A program made the position numbers and the translations under genes. The notes beneath the pieces were generated by a model that saw only the letters and a list, made by a program, of their open reading frames with translations, did no database searches and had not been told where the DNA came from. Positions 48,608 to 61,100 of a DNA stretch of 64,000 nucleotides are shown here, piece after piece. The first letter of the stretch is position 1. Each line of letters opens with the position of its first letter. The DNA is from Metaphire vulgaris (taxonomy: Eukaryota; Annelida; Clitellata; Crassiclitellata; Megascolecidae): positions 9,371,729-9,435,728 of the forward strand of contig CM030841.1 of assembly GCA_018105865.1 (NCBI GenBank), written 5' to 3'.

Positions 48608-49870
48608 ACTTCTTTAGCGCCATTGTAGTAGTACATCTGCACCAGTCGATGGTCGCTTCAGTGAATAATCGTAGTCGTGAATCATTGTCCGTGGTGAATC
48701 GAGGTTGTAATCCAAAGGTCAGTCCGTACTTCCAGATTCCAGGTTAAGGCGGATATTCAGTCAGGAATAGATGTGTTTTAAGTCTAGACCTGAAGGTAGT
48801 AAGACAATCAGTTTGGCGGACCTGTACCGGCAGAGAATTCCAAAGTCTGGGTCCGGTAACAGAAAAAGCACGTTTTCCAATAGTAGTCCTGCTATAGGGT
48901 ATGTAAAAAGTAGTAGCTAGCATCAGATGACCTCGTTGAGTGCTGGTTGTCTTGAGCAGTCAGTAACGATCGGAGATACATTGGCTGATTTGTGTGGAGC
49001 GTCTTATGCACAATGAGACTTATCTTGAATTCAATTTTTTGTTTGACAGGTAGCCAATGAAGTGATTTTAGGATCGGTGTGATGTGCTCATATTTGGCAG
49101 TTCCAGTGATAGCCCTGGCTAATGAATTTTGAATCCTTTGCAGGCGGTTTAAGTCGGATTTTGAAATACCAGTATACAGTGAATTGCAATAGTCGAGACG
49201 ACTCGATACCAAAGCGTTGGCCAGAGGAATAAGTGCAGAGGAAGGGATGAGGTGTCTAATCCTCCTTACATCTCGTATGTTATAGTGAGCAGAACGGCAG
49301 ACGAAGGCAATGTGTTCTGAGAATGAGAGGTGATTATCAAAAATAACTCCAAGATTTCGAGCAGACTGCGAGGGATGAATCAGTGAAGTGCCAAAGGAAA
49401 GACATGTTGATGACAAGTCAATCTTCTTAAGCTGAGGTGGTGTTCCTATCAGTAGAAATTGGGTTTTCCTGGATTTAGGAGGAGTTTGTTTTTTATTCAT
49501 CCAAGTGTGCACAGAAGCCAGAATGCTTGACAGACGTTCCAGGGATGGTAAGGTAGATGGTTGGTCGAAACTCAGGAAAATTTGGGTATCGTCTGCGTAC
49601 AAATGATAAGCAGCATTTTGCATGTTGAGAAGGTGACTGAGAGGGGCAGTGTAAGTGTAAAAGAAGAGGTCCTAAAACAGAGCCTTGTGGGACACCGCAA
49701 TCAAGCTTTCTAGATTCTGACATGCAGTTCTTGACACGCACAGATTGCATACGATTTTGAAGATAAGACTTGAACCAATTTAGTGCAGCACCGGTAATGC
49801 CAAACCATTTTTCGAGCCGGTGAATGAGTATCGAAGATACTTGATATGTAATGTAATATCGGTGATTGAT
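48510..49870 (-). mobile_element. CR1/L2-type LINE, 3' half of reverse transcriptase, degenerate
   Basis: The minus strand encodes RT motif YADDTQIFLSF with LASVHTWMNKK, FLLIGTPPQLKK, LGVIFDNHLSFSEHI, SRLDYCNSLYTGI and HWLPVKQKIEFKI, then RLWNSLPVQVRQTD near 48,850. The preceding motif GVPQGSVLGPL (near 49,690) lies in a different frame, so the copy is broken by at least one frameshift. The endonuclease and N-terminal RT are missing. The 3' end runs into a GTA-type microsatellite at 48,517-48,606, which is probably its tail. It sits upstream of the DUF4211 gene. Confidence 0.85.
48517..48606. repeat. (GTA)n microsatellite
   Basis: About 30 GTA units at the 3' side of the minus-strand LINE. 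Confidence 0.93.
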
Positions 49871-49989
49871 GTAGCGCTTTCTTTTAATTTGACCAAAGTG
49901 GACGACGTTTAGCCTAGACGCCCTAGAGCCTTAGACGGAACCAAAAGTCTGGCCTACAGAAGTGCGTCGGTTGCCCAGTGACAAAGTGC

Positions 49990-50391
49990 ACAGTAAGTAG
50001 GCCTAAGTGAGTAAGTAAAATCTCGTGAATTTCTATAGCGCCTTGAAAAACAGCACAACAGTATAGCTGCTTATTCTTAAGCGCTCAGCCTTTCTTACAT
50101 TAGCTATGGAAAAGATAAATGATCAGCCAGGCAATAGTCAACATCCAAAGGGCAGTGAGTCTACGTTGTTACAGCTATGGGGGGAATGGTTTTAGAAAAA
50201 GGAAAGATTTAAGCTTAGACCTGAAGACTTAAGGAGATAATGCAGGGATTGAAATGATGATTCAGATTTTATTGCTTGAAAGTGTCCAAGTCTGCGGAGG
50301 GAAGCTGGGATAGATCTAGTTCCAAAGTTCAGGTGCGGACGTGACAGAGTGAGCTGAGACGATGAACGTGTGGGTCGAAGAGGCTGAGGTG
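49990..50391 (-). mobile_element. L2-like LINE 3' fragment
   Basis: It ends in the same tail as the copy at 28,480-28,640 (AAATCTCGTGAATTTCTATA, GCGCC, then AACAGCACAACAGTA). On the minus strand it carries a decayed RT terminus ('RLWN'-like). It is cut at 50,391 by a hAT MITE; similar sequence seems to resume at 51,321 and is cut again at 51,453. Confidence 0.65.
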
Positions 50392-51320
50392 CAGTGTTGT
50401 ATGAAGTACTGCGTTTGAGTACTCAAGTAAAAGTACAAGTATTATGTCATTTTTACTTAAGTGAAAAAGTACCTATAAAAATAGTTACTCAAGTAAAAGT
50501 AAAAAGTACTCCTCAAAAGTTACTTTTTAAGTAAAAAGTAAAAAGTACCGTGACAGACGGAATCATCAACAACTCCACATTATCATGCTAAATCACATTT
50601 TTATTACTACTTTTAAGCAGCATGCAGAAGCCTCAGCAGTCAACACGTACACATTTACACCATTAACTGCATTAGCACAAATGCTGGTTTCGCAAAGCCG
50701 TAGCTAGGGGCAGGGTCAAGCTGTCCCGGGCGCCGTCCTCGAAGGCGCAATTTGCACACTAAGTCCTTAATTTTTCATACCACTTTCCTCCGGCGTGAAA
50801 ATAATGTTAATAAGTAAAAAAAGGTCATCGCCGGTTTTCAGACTGTCACAGGTTAAAAATTTGTATGTTGTACGTTGCCGTGAAAACTCGGGTAAGCAAA
50901 AAAAGGCCATCACCGGAATTTAGGGGCGCAGAATTTATATACCTTGCCCCGGGCGCCGACTGCTCTAACTGCGGCTCTGTGATTGCATGTAGGTCTAAGA
51001 AAGATCAAGTTTTCAAACAATCTGTCAGTCATGCGTGTACGTTTGTTGGTCATTGTCAACCCTGTACGACTAAACACGGGAAGTTGTGAAGAATTAAACA
51101 GATACTCCAGTAAATGTATCGAAATTTGGCGATGAGAAATTTTACTTGTAACGAAACGTAAAAGACATAATGTTAAAAGTACTAATATTTGAATAAAAAC
51201 TTACTTCGTTACAAGTAAAAAGTACTGGGTAAGTTGTGTACTTCGTTACAGTACGAAGTACTCAGAATTGTACTTAAGTAATGTAACGCGTTACTTTTAC
51301 TTCGTTACCGCGCAACACTG
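50392..51320. mobile_element. hAT-type non-autonomous element, CAGTGTTG family
   Basis: Ends CAGTGTTG and CAACACTG with perfect CTGAGGTG duplication (50384-50391, 51321-51328). Both arms carry AGTAC/CAAGTAAAAGT repeats. Sequence at about 50,693-50,985 (AAAGCCGTAGCTAGGGGC, two core motifs, GCGGCTCTG) looks like a second MITE inserted inside it. Confidence 0.85.
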
Positions 51321-51452
51321 CTGAGGTGTTAATAGTGATCTAAGGTAGACAGGTTTTGATGACTGACGTGAGCTATATGTAGGGTTGCCAACTTTGACAA
51401 CTGGTTGGAGTACTGCACCGCTAACATCCTTGCTGATATTTAGATGACCAAG

Positions 51453-51704
51453 CAGAGGCGGAGCTAGGGTTTCCAGCGCATACTGATAGCGCCCCCTCAA
51501 CTTCACGAAAACCCTGACAAGCAAAAAAGGTCACAGGCCCTAACTCCGCGTGGTTAAGTTAGTTATGAGAGCGCGGACGCCCTATGCAACTATATTGATG
51601 CTTCTGTTTGCTTTTTTGCTACCTTAAACCCTATTTTGGTCCCTCACCTCGGCGCCCGGGAACATATGTAACTCTTCCCCCAAACCTCCTTAGCTACGCC
51701 CCTG
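51453..51704. mobile_element. hAT-type MITE
   Basis: Ends CAGAGGCGGAGCTAGGG and CTTAGCTACGCCCCTG; duplication TGACCAAG/CGACCAAG. One core motif at 51,515-51,533. Confidence 0.75.
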
Positions 51705-52599
51705 CGACCAAGACAGGAATATACCAATGAACTAACTTATATAATGAAAAGGTCTTGTAGCTTTTGTTTTTGTCCCGTTTTACCTCGGGGTCTAGATGAC
51801 TGTCGACTGGTGGGGGGGGGGCTGAACTTGGCCCGAGGTCCGGACATGGTAGGCCTACACTGACATGATGAGCCCAGTGAAGTTGAGTGAAGCCATGAAC
51901 TCATGATTGATTCATAGCGCCGATTATTACAAGCGTCACAAATTAGTATAGGCCTACTGACTGACTGCTCTGGCAAAATTTCACAAAGTAGGCCTAAATG
52001 AAACTGGGGTTAAAACGCATATTCTATATCTCTAAATTAAATTACCAGAATTTACATTGCAAAATATATTGTCACTGTGACTTCAAAGAACTTAAATCTA
52101 ACCTAATTAGCCTATTTGACTTGAATCACATAGGCCTAATTATTAATTTATTATTCGTGAGAACCTACAATAAAGCCCTGCTAAAGCCACATTTCAGGGA
52201 TTGTTCAAATTACTTGGCATCAAGCGGTCTTGAAAATATTATTAACAGGATATGATGCGACATTAGTAGTATATGACATATGGCATTATACACTATGAGC
52301 GACGGTTTGATATGGTTGTAGGCCTATATGAATATGAATGATGTTTTACACGCAACTTAGCAGAACATAGATCTAGATGTCACCACACAACTGAATTTGA
52401 CACCAACAGAAACAAACCACATGTTATTGCCCCGGAGCGTTATAGTAGACCTATACTTCAAGACAGTTGCAGACGCCCGATATAATTACATGGTAATTGG
52501 CGGAAAGAATGTTGAGTTGCCGATCGTGGTGCTGCACGTATTGATTGCAAGTTGCCAACCGAGATGCCCGGCTATGTGTTTTTAGCAGACGCATCCTTT

Positions 52600-52990
52600 T
52601 CATCTACAGGAACCGACTCGGCCCCTATATGGGGCGCATATGCTGACGGCGGCGGCCATGCATTTATACAGACGCCCAGTTCTCGCCGCCCGGTCGGTCA
52701 CCGACTCAGTCGTTGGCGCCTTGGCGGCGTCAGCGCGGCGCACGGCCTGTACAGACTGCGTCGAATTCTCTCGACCAATCCCGCGTGTGATTATTCACTG
52801 TCGAACGAGAGGCATATCCGTTCGTCTCGCGTCTCGTAGTCTTCGAAAAATGCCGGATTTCGGCCAGAAGATCAGCTGAAGATTTGCGCCGACATGTTCC
52901 GCCGCAGATCGTTAGTCGACAGTGTCATCGTCAACCTTTAACGCCATATTGATGCACCGAGCGCATTATCAGATGTTACGCGGATCGATG
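52600..52990 (+). promoter_or_regulatory. CpG-rich upstream region of the ARL4-like gene
   Basis: A GC- and CpG-rich patch in otherwise AT-rich DNA about 300-650 bases before the ARL4-like ATG. It is open in several frames, as expected from composition alone, and shows no recognisable protein. A promoter or 5' UTR is the likeliest role. No TATA box is evident. Confidence 0.4.
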
Positions 52991-53286
52991 TGTTTACAGA
53001 CGGATAGCCTATAGGTATCGTGTTGGCAAAGTAGCTGCTTTTAAAAGAAAGTGCGTAAATATCGATAGACTCGCATCTCGATGTAAGTCTTAATCGACAT
53101 AGCCTAAATTGTCAGGCCTTGGCCTATGTGAAATAATATTGTTTCGTATTTTCGAATGTAGGCCGATACCTAAGCTCAGGTAGGCTAGTTGATGGCAACC
53201 GCACGTGCAGTGTTCGAATTCGCGATTTGAAACATTAGAAGCAATCGCACGCTCTAGCGCATCTGTGAATCGACGGATAGACCTAC

Positions 53287-53847
53287 ATGGGAGCGAACGT
53301 ATGCTGTTTCGACAATACTGTCCATCTGGTCATTCTCGGACTCGATTCGGCCGGTAAATCGACCGTTCTGTATCAGCTGAAGTACCGCCAGTACGTCAAC
53401 ACCGTGCCGACGATAGGCTTCAACTGCGAGAAGATGAAGATCCACGGAGTCCAGTTCGCGGTGTGGGACGTTGGAGGCCAGGACAAGGTCCGACCCCTCT
53501 GGCGTTCGTACACCCGATCCACCGACGGCATGATCTTCGTCGTCGACAGCTGCGACGCCGAACGAATCGACGAGGCGAAAGTGGAGCTTCTGAAGACGGC
53601 CCGGGTGCCGGAGACGCTCGGGGTTCCCATCGTGATTCTTGCCAACAAACAGGACCTTCCGGGCAGCAGGAACACCGGAGAGATCGAACAGATGCTCGGA
53701 CTTTCCGAGCAGTTGACCGGTCGACTGTGGGCGATCAGACCCGCCTGTGCTGTGACTGGAGAGGGACTTGATGAGGCGCTGGATGAACTACATCAGATGA
53801 TCGTCTCACGACGGCAGAACACTAGACAACCGAAGCATAAGAACTGA
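53287..53847 (+). CDS. ARL4: ARL4-like Arf-family small GTPase, intronless
   Basis: A 186-residue complete Arf-family protein in one exon. Gly2 (MGANVCC) is a myristoylation site, with a Cys pair that could be palmitoylated. The P-loop is GLDSAGKST (residues 18-26), switch 1 is VNTVPTIGFN, switch 2 is DVGGQDKVRPLW, the base-binding motif is NKQDLP, and the last box is PACAVTGEG. The YQLKYRQYVNTVPTIGFN and SYTRSTDGMIFVVDS segments and the basic tail (SRRQNTRQPKHKN) favour the ARL4 group, known to act at the plasma membrane and recruit Arf6 exchange factors. Unlike vertebrate ARL4, the stretch between the switches lacks the extra loop, so ARL11/14-type kinship is possible. Vertebrate ARL4 coding regions are also intronless, so this need not be a retrocopy. 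Coding GC is far above the flanks. The start is the only in-frame Met before the P-loop. Confidence 0.9.
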   Translation: MGANVCCFDNTVHLVILGLDSAGKSTVLYQLKYRQYVNTVPTIGFNCEKMKIHGVQFAVWDVGGQDKVRPLWRSYTRSTDGMIFVVDSCDAERIDEAKVELLKTARVPETLGVPIVILANKQDLPGSRNTGEIEQMLGLSEQLTGRLWAIRPACAVTGEGLDEALDELHQMIVSRRQNTRQPKHKN

Positions 53848-53858
53848 TAACAGATCAC

Positions 53859-53864
53859 AATAAA
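53859..53864 (+). terminator. AATAAA polyadenylation signal of the ARL4-like gene
   Basis: AATAAA lies only 11 bases after the TGA (53845-53847). It abuts the target duplication of a MITE that starts at 53872, so the natural cleavage region would fall inside the element. Confidence 0.5.
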
Positions 53865-53871
53865 TAGTAGG

Positions 53872-54036
53872 CAGGGTTTAATCTAGGCCGTTTCCGGGGG
53901 AATTGCCTTTTTCTCCCGGAAATTTTAAATTCCCCGGAAATTTTGGCATATATACATCAACTAACAGCAGCCCCTATAGCTAAATTCCCCCAGCTTTGTC
54001 AATTCCCCTGGAGTCTGGAGTCTAGATTAAACACTG
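53872..54036. mobile_element. hAT-type MITE at the 3' end of the ARL4-like gene
   Basis: Ends CAGGGTTTAATCTAGG and CTAGATTAAACACTG; perfect duplication ATAGTAGG (53864-53871, 54037-54044). It starts 24 bases after the stop codon. Confidence 0.88.
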
Positions 54037-54269
54037 ATAGTAGGCCTATATGGACACATTGGCGTAAACTTGGAGGAAAAAGTGAGGTGGGCCCAACCCC
54101 TATACCTTCCCCCTTTCGGACCTTCCTCTGCTTATGCCCTATGGTAGCCTCTCAAAAAGTGGAAGAGGCTGGAATATAGAGGCCTAATGGCAGTGTAGCC
54201 TATGCTTATATATAGGCCTATAGGCATTTGTAATCGATGCTATGCTGAGGCAAATTCCACAGAATATAA

Positions 54270-54274
<5 letters not shown>

Positions 54275-54359
<85 letters not shown>

Positions 54360-54372
54360 GTATATATATATA
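54275..54372. repeat. (CT)n(TA)n compound microsatellite
   Basis: CT run followed by TA run, ending at the target duplication of the 54,382 MITE. Confidence 0.9.
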
Positions 54373-54381
54373 ACTTTGCAG

Positions 54382-54842
54382 CAGGGGCGTATAGTGACAG
54401 GGGTATATCGGTATACAGAGGGTCATTTATGGCCCTCCAAGGAAATGAAAATATTAATTTACAATGTATTAATGTGCAACAAAAACAGGGACGTTATTTG
54501 TGTTGGGGGCAAAAAGGTCAGCCCCTAAAAGTACTTGATGTCGAATAACCAGAAGTAACTAATCGTAAAAATGGGCTGACAAGCAAAAAAAGGTCGTCAA
54601 CTTTTTTTGGAAACTTGTCAAGTCGAAAAATTTTAAAAAATTGAAAAATTTAAAAAAATTGAAAAGAAAAATTTTAAAAAATTTCTCGCCCCCCCAAGAA
54701 AAGTGTGAAATGACGTCACTGTGGTTCCCAAAATCATGTGACTTACATGTGGTTATATATGGTTTATATGGTTTATAGTTAAGATTTATACCCACCCAAA
54801 ATATTTATACCCTCCCAAATCAAATTACTGGCTACGCCCCTG
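54382..54842 (-). mobile_element. hAT-type MITE of the GGCGTAGCCAGG family
   Basis: Ends CAGGGGCGTATAGTGA and TGGCTACGCCCCTG, perfect duplication CTTTGCAG. Same family as 15,595-16,431 in the opposite orientation. Core motif at 54,577-54,599. Confidence 0.88.
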
Positions 54843-55055
54843 CTTTGCAGCGATTCAACGAACCGGACGAGAGTTAGCCACGCAATTTCCTAAATTCTTA
54901 ATGTCTCCAGACACTTTTCCTAAGTCCTTCGGGAATGAAGTACCGATGGCAATATAGGCCTAGGGCCTATATGCGCCGGAATTACACAATAGTTGCTTTG
55001 TGTCAAAACTTTTGAAATTTTTATGATGGAAAGCAGGTTTTTAAGACTGTGTACA

Positions 55056-55128
<73 letters not shown>
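55056..55128. repeat. (TA)n microsatellite
   Basis: About 36 TA units. Confidence 0.9.
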
Positions 55129-55130
<2 letters not shown>

Positions 55131-55376
55131 AAACGGATGAGAAGTGTCGCGTTTCGAGGGCTGTAGAATAAAATCGAGACGAACAGTAGGTCTATTGAGA
55201 ATCCTTGCACGATTTGACGCAATTATGAATCTATGATGGAGAATCAGGAAAATCGGATTCTATACAGTGCCTAGCATAAACATGGGTTTCATAAGGTAAG
55301 GCGCCCCATCCCCAAATTATGATAACTAGATGAATTTGTAAATTAATTAGCACTTATTAATAGGCACTAAGCAAGC

Positions 55377-55530
55377 CATGGGCGTAGCCAGGAATTTGAT
55401 TTGGGGTATAATGCGATTTAGTGGGTATAAATCTTTAAAAACTTTGAAAATCTTAAAAACATTAAAAACTTTAAGCTAGTCTGATTTTGGGGGTATATAT
55501 ACCGATATACCCCCCGTCGCTACGCCTCTG
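55377..55530 (+). mobile_element. short MITE of the GGCGTAGCCAGG family
   Basis: It starts CATGGGCGTAGCCAGGAATT and ends CCCCGTCGCTACGCCTCTG. The likely duplication is AAGCAAGC/AAACGAGC once the adjoining MITE is removed. Confidence 0.6.
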
Positions 55531-55531
55531 A

Positions 55532-55693
55532 CAGGGTTATTTCTAGGATTATCAATTTGGGGATGTCGGTCTCAAATTGAGGGGTGTTGGCTAGGGTGTT
55601 AGGGTGCATCTCAGGCTCGGATTGGGGAAAATTTGGGTGTCGGTTTCAAATTGGGGGGTTGTTGGGGTGTTAGGGGGTTTAAAAATATACCTG
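55532..55693. mobile_element. hAT-type MITE, GGGATATTTCTAGG family
   Basis: Ends CAGGGTTATTTCTAGGATT and AAAAATATACCTG, perfect duplication GCCTCTGA (55524-55531, 55694-55701). It inserted into the last bases of the MITE at 55,377-55,530. Confidence 0.85.
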
Positions 55694-55701
55694 GCCTCTG
55701 A

Positions 55702-57006
55702 AACGAGCCATTGATTTAGCGCTGCTAAAATGATATTTAGACCTAAGCTATTTTGTCTTAAGACACGGTGGCTGAAACTGAACAACACAGGCTACTAGGC
55801 CCTATTTAGTGCCACATTATTTAAAATAATGCACACTTTGATGTGGGACTATACGCTATAGTTCGATGTTCCTTTTATGTAGGCTAAAGCCCATCCCCTG
55901 GCCTGAAAATGTTCCCCCTTCCCCTGTCCTCCTTTTCTCTCCTGCACCTAAACAGGGGTCCTCAGGGATTTATCTACACCACTTATTATTATTTTCCGCA
56001 GACTTTTTATTATTATTATACGAAAAAACAATATAAAACACTGATTGACAACCCTCATTTCCGGGGTATAATTCCCGAAAATTTTTATCAATAGGTGCTC
56101 AAGTGAGTTTCAGTGTATTTTGGACATTAAATCATACTTTGGTGCACCAGGATTTTCTAAAATCAGTAATCTAATTCTTAATTTTTGAAAATTCCAACAG
56201 CCACAAAGTACTTTACATGTAAGTTGAAACTTTGGATGATATCACAGTAATTGCCTGGCTGTCAAACTATTTAAAATTACCCAAATTATCTATTAGCAAT
56301 ATGACCACATCCAAATGCAAATAAAATAAATGCTACTTTTAGTATTTATTTTAAAAATTAGATTTCTCCAACAGCCACACCTACATTAAACATAGATGAT
56401 TTTAAAGCTGCAACAACTGCAAATTGGGTAACTAGACTTAAGGCAACTCTGAAACAAGCAATTTCTAAAATTATTAACAGTATTTAATTGCTACGTTTCA
56501 CAGTTTTAAATGGATTGTAATTTGTTGATCATCCATTTGGAAGGCTGCTGTAGTGGAGGGAGTTCAGTAGTCTAATTTGGAACAAATCTGAGTCTATATA
56601 TTTTCCTTTTGTTATAAACGATTTATATTTCACAGGAAGTTTTCTTCATCATTAGAATGACTGTAAAAGTTACAATAATAATAACATTTTATGAATGCCT
56701 GATTAATGAACTTGAGCTTGAATTTTACCGGTAATCTTATATGAAGTTACAAAATTGCACCCAATAAAGCCAGTAACGCAGTCATTGAGGGGCCTATTGA
56801 ATTAATATACTACTCTAACGTGATACCACCCAAAACTCAGGGGGAATTTCTTCCCCTAGGTTTTTCAGGAAGCATTTGCTTCCTTTCCCCCTTGTGTGGG
56901 CGCCCTGGGCTAACTCTCCGTCCTCTGAATCAATCATCTCTCAAATTTGAATGAATGAATGAGTTTATTTATTTCCAAAAGCATACAGTAATTCAATCCG
57001 ATTATA

Positions 57007-57043
<37 letters not shown>

Positions 57044-57239
57044 TACTTAATTAAGGTGGAAAAATGAAAAAGGACATAACATGTTCACAGTAAATAAAGA
57101 CAATTGACATTACCAGCAGGAAACAAACAAGATTAACCTAAGGGATCCTGGGATCCCGATAGTTGGTTAATCTAGAATGTCTTATAAGTAATCACTATTA
57201 TGCATATGGTCAAGGATCAAGAGGAACTTCTATAATTGT
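55702..57239. other. no gene seen
   Basis: AT-rich DNA with small TAA and TA tracts (57,010-57,036). No exon-like open frame, repeat pair or RNA gene was recognised. Confidence 0.5.
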
Positions 57240-57590
57240 CTATTTGCAATCATGCTTTCTCCTATGCTGCACCAGAACTTTGGAACTCAATTCCATCATC
57301 CATCCGCTGTCTACATCATGGTCAAATAACAAATCCTGAGCCACAATTTCAATTCATTCTTGCAACTTCTCAAGTTTTTCTTTCTAAACTGAAATAGGCC
57401 TAATTTCTCTTCAAAAATCATTTCCTCCATTGCTGTAACGTAGGCCTATCAACCACTGGCCCTTTGGATTAAATGACTCTGCGTGAATGACCCCACTTTT
57501 GGCTATACTATGCTATAGCTACTTCATTTTAAGATTAAGCGCCTATGAATAAAGCGCTATAGATTTAACGAGATTTTAATTTCTTCATTA
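57240..57590 (+). mobile_element. LINE 3' fragment (RT tail)
   Basis: The plus strand reads NHAFSYAAPELWNSIPSSIR followed by a 3' UTR with GCGCTATAGATTTAACGAGA. ELWNSIP is the conserved end of CR1/L2-type RT proteins. A second, weaker copy of the same tail lies at about 57,765-57,890 (NRAFSNSHMRHQDFETKF). Confidence 0.6.
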
Positions 57591-58120
57591 TCGCTCAAGG
57601 CCTTTAAGATAATAACGGTCGGATATACATAAGTCTTACAGCTAGTTCACTTCAATCATCAATGTCGGTCTACCTTCAAAAACTCTGAACGTCTCGGGCT
57701 TCTGGACCTACACGATCGTCATCTCATCTCACAACACTTTCACGTCCGTTAAATCAGTCATCTCTCAAAATCTGCAACCGCGCTTTCTCAAATTCTCATA
57801 TGCGGCACCAGGACTTTGAAACTAAATTCCAGCTTTCCTCCGCAGCCTACGACATGGTCAAACAACAAATCCCGAATCCTCAGTTATTTTTTAAAAAGTT
57901 AAGCGCATATGAACTAGAAGCTACTACTGTACTAATTAAGATAGCTATATAAATTTGCAAGATTTTACTTACTTGCTTATTTGGCTCGATCGCGCGGCAG
58001 AGAACCAGCTTGTGATTTCCCGTGATACGCTGCGCCGACCGGCCACGTCTCCGTAGTTGGTGTCGAGGGTCCATTCGGCAACGGGTTTTAAGAGAATTTC
58101 AGGCATTTTCCGCGATTAAA

Positions 58121-61100
58121 ATGAATGTCTTTCGGTTGGTCGGAGACCTTTCTCACCTCCTCGGAATATTTCTTCTGCTGTTCAAAATATGGCAGACGCG
58201 ATCGTGCGCTGGTAAGTGGCGGCGTCGAACAGACGCTGCGCACCGGTTAATGCAATTAGCATTTTTATAGCGCCTTATTTTCGATGAAGTTGGACTAGCA
58301 TTCTATTTAGCCGTTTGATCGTAATAGTGCTTATGTAATTTTCATGTATTTGACGTCGATATGTAAATAAAGTTGCTTTAGAGTGCTCAACTTAGGAGTA
58401 AAAAGGATCTCGACCTACTACTCAATCCACTAGGTATGCGGCAGGTCATTTGTTGTTCCGTATTCTTGCACAGTCATTGGCACTAGTTTTTTTTTCAGTG
58501 TGTGGCCCTAAGCTTTGGAATTCATTACCAATATCACTTCGTATAACTAACAATTTTATCATCTTTCAGATTTGGTCTTAAAACATTCCTGTTTGACTTG
58601 GCTTATCCGGGCCTTAGATTGCTCCCCCGCTGTTCTGACTGATCTTCCGGATTGACCTGGCTCTAATTCTATTTGATTTGATTGATTGATTGATTTGGAT
58701 TTGGTGCACCATCGGCTGATGCCCTGGGCATTATGATAGTGATGCCATAAAAGTTTATTGATTGATCGATTGATTGATGAACTTTTAAAACATGTAACAG
58801 CTTACTAGAGTTTGCACCAATTTTGATATGTTCTCTGGCTCCATTTATTGTAACTAGCTGGAAAGAGGGCAGATGACACGATAGATTGTGTACTGTAGTA
58901 ATGCCATTATTACATATATTACGTAAGTATGGCATGTGATAAGCACACACAAATACTAATGGTTGCTTGCACAAAGGAAGCCCTTAGCCTCCTTGGAGTT
59001 AGATTAATTGAGTAAACGATGTACCTAAAGTGGTATATCATTTCTGTAGCAAAATTACGTTATTTAAAATTATTGAATACTTCAGATAGCGTACTAATAC
59101 TTATTTAAATTTTTCGTTGAAAAAGTCTGCTCAGATGGCAAATTCCTCTGCGGGCCACTCTAAAGCCTCTCGTGGGCCACATCTGGCCTGCGGGCTGTAT
59201 GTTGCCCACCTCTGATGTACAGCATTGGTGCGTTTATAGAGATTGTTGCTCTGTGACTCAGCCAGTTAGAAATAGTTCCCATGCCACTTGATGGGAAACA
59301 AAAGTATGGATGATGGTCCTGTGCAGTAATCCCTGCCATTAAGGAACATGCTCAGATAGCATGCAAATTTTTTATCATGGCAGTTGTGATATTTATTATA
59401 GATCTAGAATTGTTTATGTTTGGCTTCAATTAGGCAAATATCAGGATAAATTGAATTTCTAAAAAGTAATAGATATCCTGTTTACAAAGCATACTGAAGC
59501 ATAATTAGAACTTAATTTTGATATTTGACCTTTCTGCATATTCATCATATACATCTATTGTCATTGTGTGTGCTTTCAGAAGAGTAAAAGATCCTAAATG
59601 TTAATTGGTTTTAATAATGTAATTAATTTATGTTAAAGTGTCTTGTTGTTTTGAACGTTTGTGTAGGATTGTCTGGCAAGTCACAGATCATGTTTGCAGT
59701 GGTCTTCACGACTCGATACCTTGATCTTTTGACCACATTCGTATCTCTCTATAATTCTGTTATGAAGGTCATCTTCATCGTTTCTGCATTTGCAACAGTC
59801 TTCTTGATATACGTGAAGTTTAAGGCCACTTATGACATCAATCACGACACATTTCGAATCGAATTCCTCATGATTCCTGTGGCAGGACTGGCACTTCTAG
59901 TCAACCATGAATTCTCTGTTTTGGAGGTTTGATCTTCTTATATTGCTTATATATCCACCAGTTGACATATCGAATGTAATGTCTCACGAAGAATACTCTC
60001 GTACATCAGACTTTTATTAAAAGCACAGTAAGAGGCTCTCAATAAAATCCATGTAATATGTGAATGAGTATTAAGTCTTTTAGAGGTGTGCACATGTGTG
60101 TTTGCATGCACACCTGTGCATGGATGCCTTGATGCATACTTATTTCAATTTAGCACTTGATTCTTAAGAATATGAGGTCTTTTAGAATCACATCTGTATT
60201 AAAGGTAAGGTTCATGAGATAAATTGTAGGAATACCGTACATCATCATCATCAGCTTGAAATCCCCTCAGGAACCATTGAGACCAGCAGCTTCTTGAACA
60301 ATCCTCTTCCAATTTTCCCGGTCTTGTACCGTATGAATCGCCTTCCCAAGATTTAATCCCGTCCACTCTCTGATGTCATCAAACCATCATCTTCTTGGGC
60401 CATCCCGGAGGGTGTGTTCCCTCCATTGTTCCCTCCATTGCAGCGTTGTCTTCACTTCCATGTGACTGTTGTGATCAAACAGGAATACCATTTTGATTAA
60501 TGGCAATGTTAATGAATCACCAGTTGTTTATTTAAGAAGACTTTGTGGCAAAGTCGAGAAGAATGTTTACAGTACTCTTCACAGCTTGCTAAAAGAGTGC
60601 AATAAAAAATTCTTTTGTGGCCAGATTCATAAGCATACAGTATTTGAATGTTGTACACATAAGTGCCTCTGTCTCTTAACACTGTAACAAAAATGAAATG
60701 TTAGCAGTATTCATAATGAATCGTTCAAAACAATGGCATGTGTTTATCCAAGCGTTGGCCCTTAAACACCCAAGGAAAACTAAAGCAATGGTAAATGATT
60801 TAGCAGTAATGACTTTATACTAGAATTAATTGCACGATATCATCAATTTTGCTGAATCTTCATTCTATCTTCACCATTTTGTTGTTGCATTTCATTTACC
60901 ATGCAATTATCATTCTTCTGTTCAGATTTAATGGAAATTGTCATCATTTTGCATTTGACAATCACGATCACAATGCATAACCAACAATATCTTGTGGCAA
61001 AACACTGTGCCAATCCTCAATTTGCAAATTTTCTATTCATAAACAAAAAGTGAAAGCATGAAAACATGAAAGCAAAAGAAAATGTTTCATTCTTGACAGG

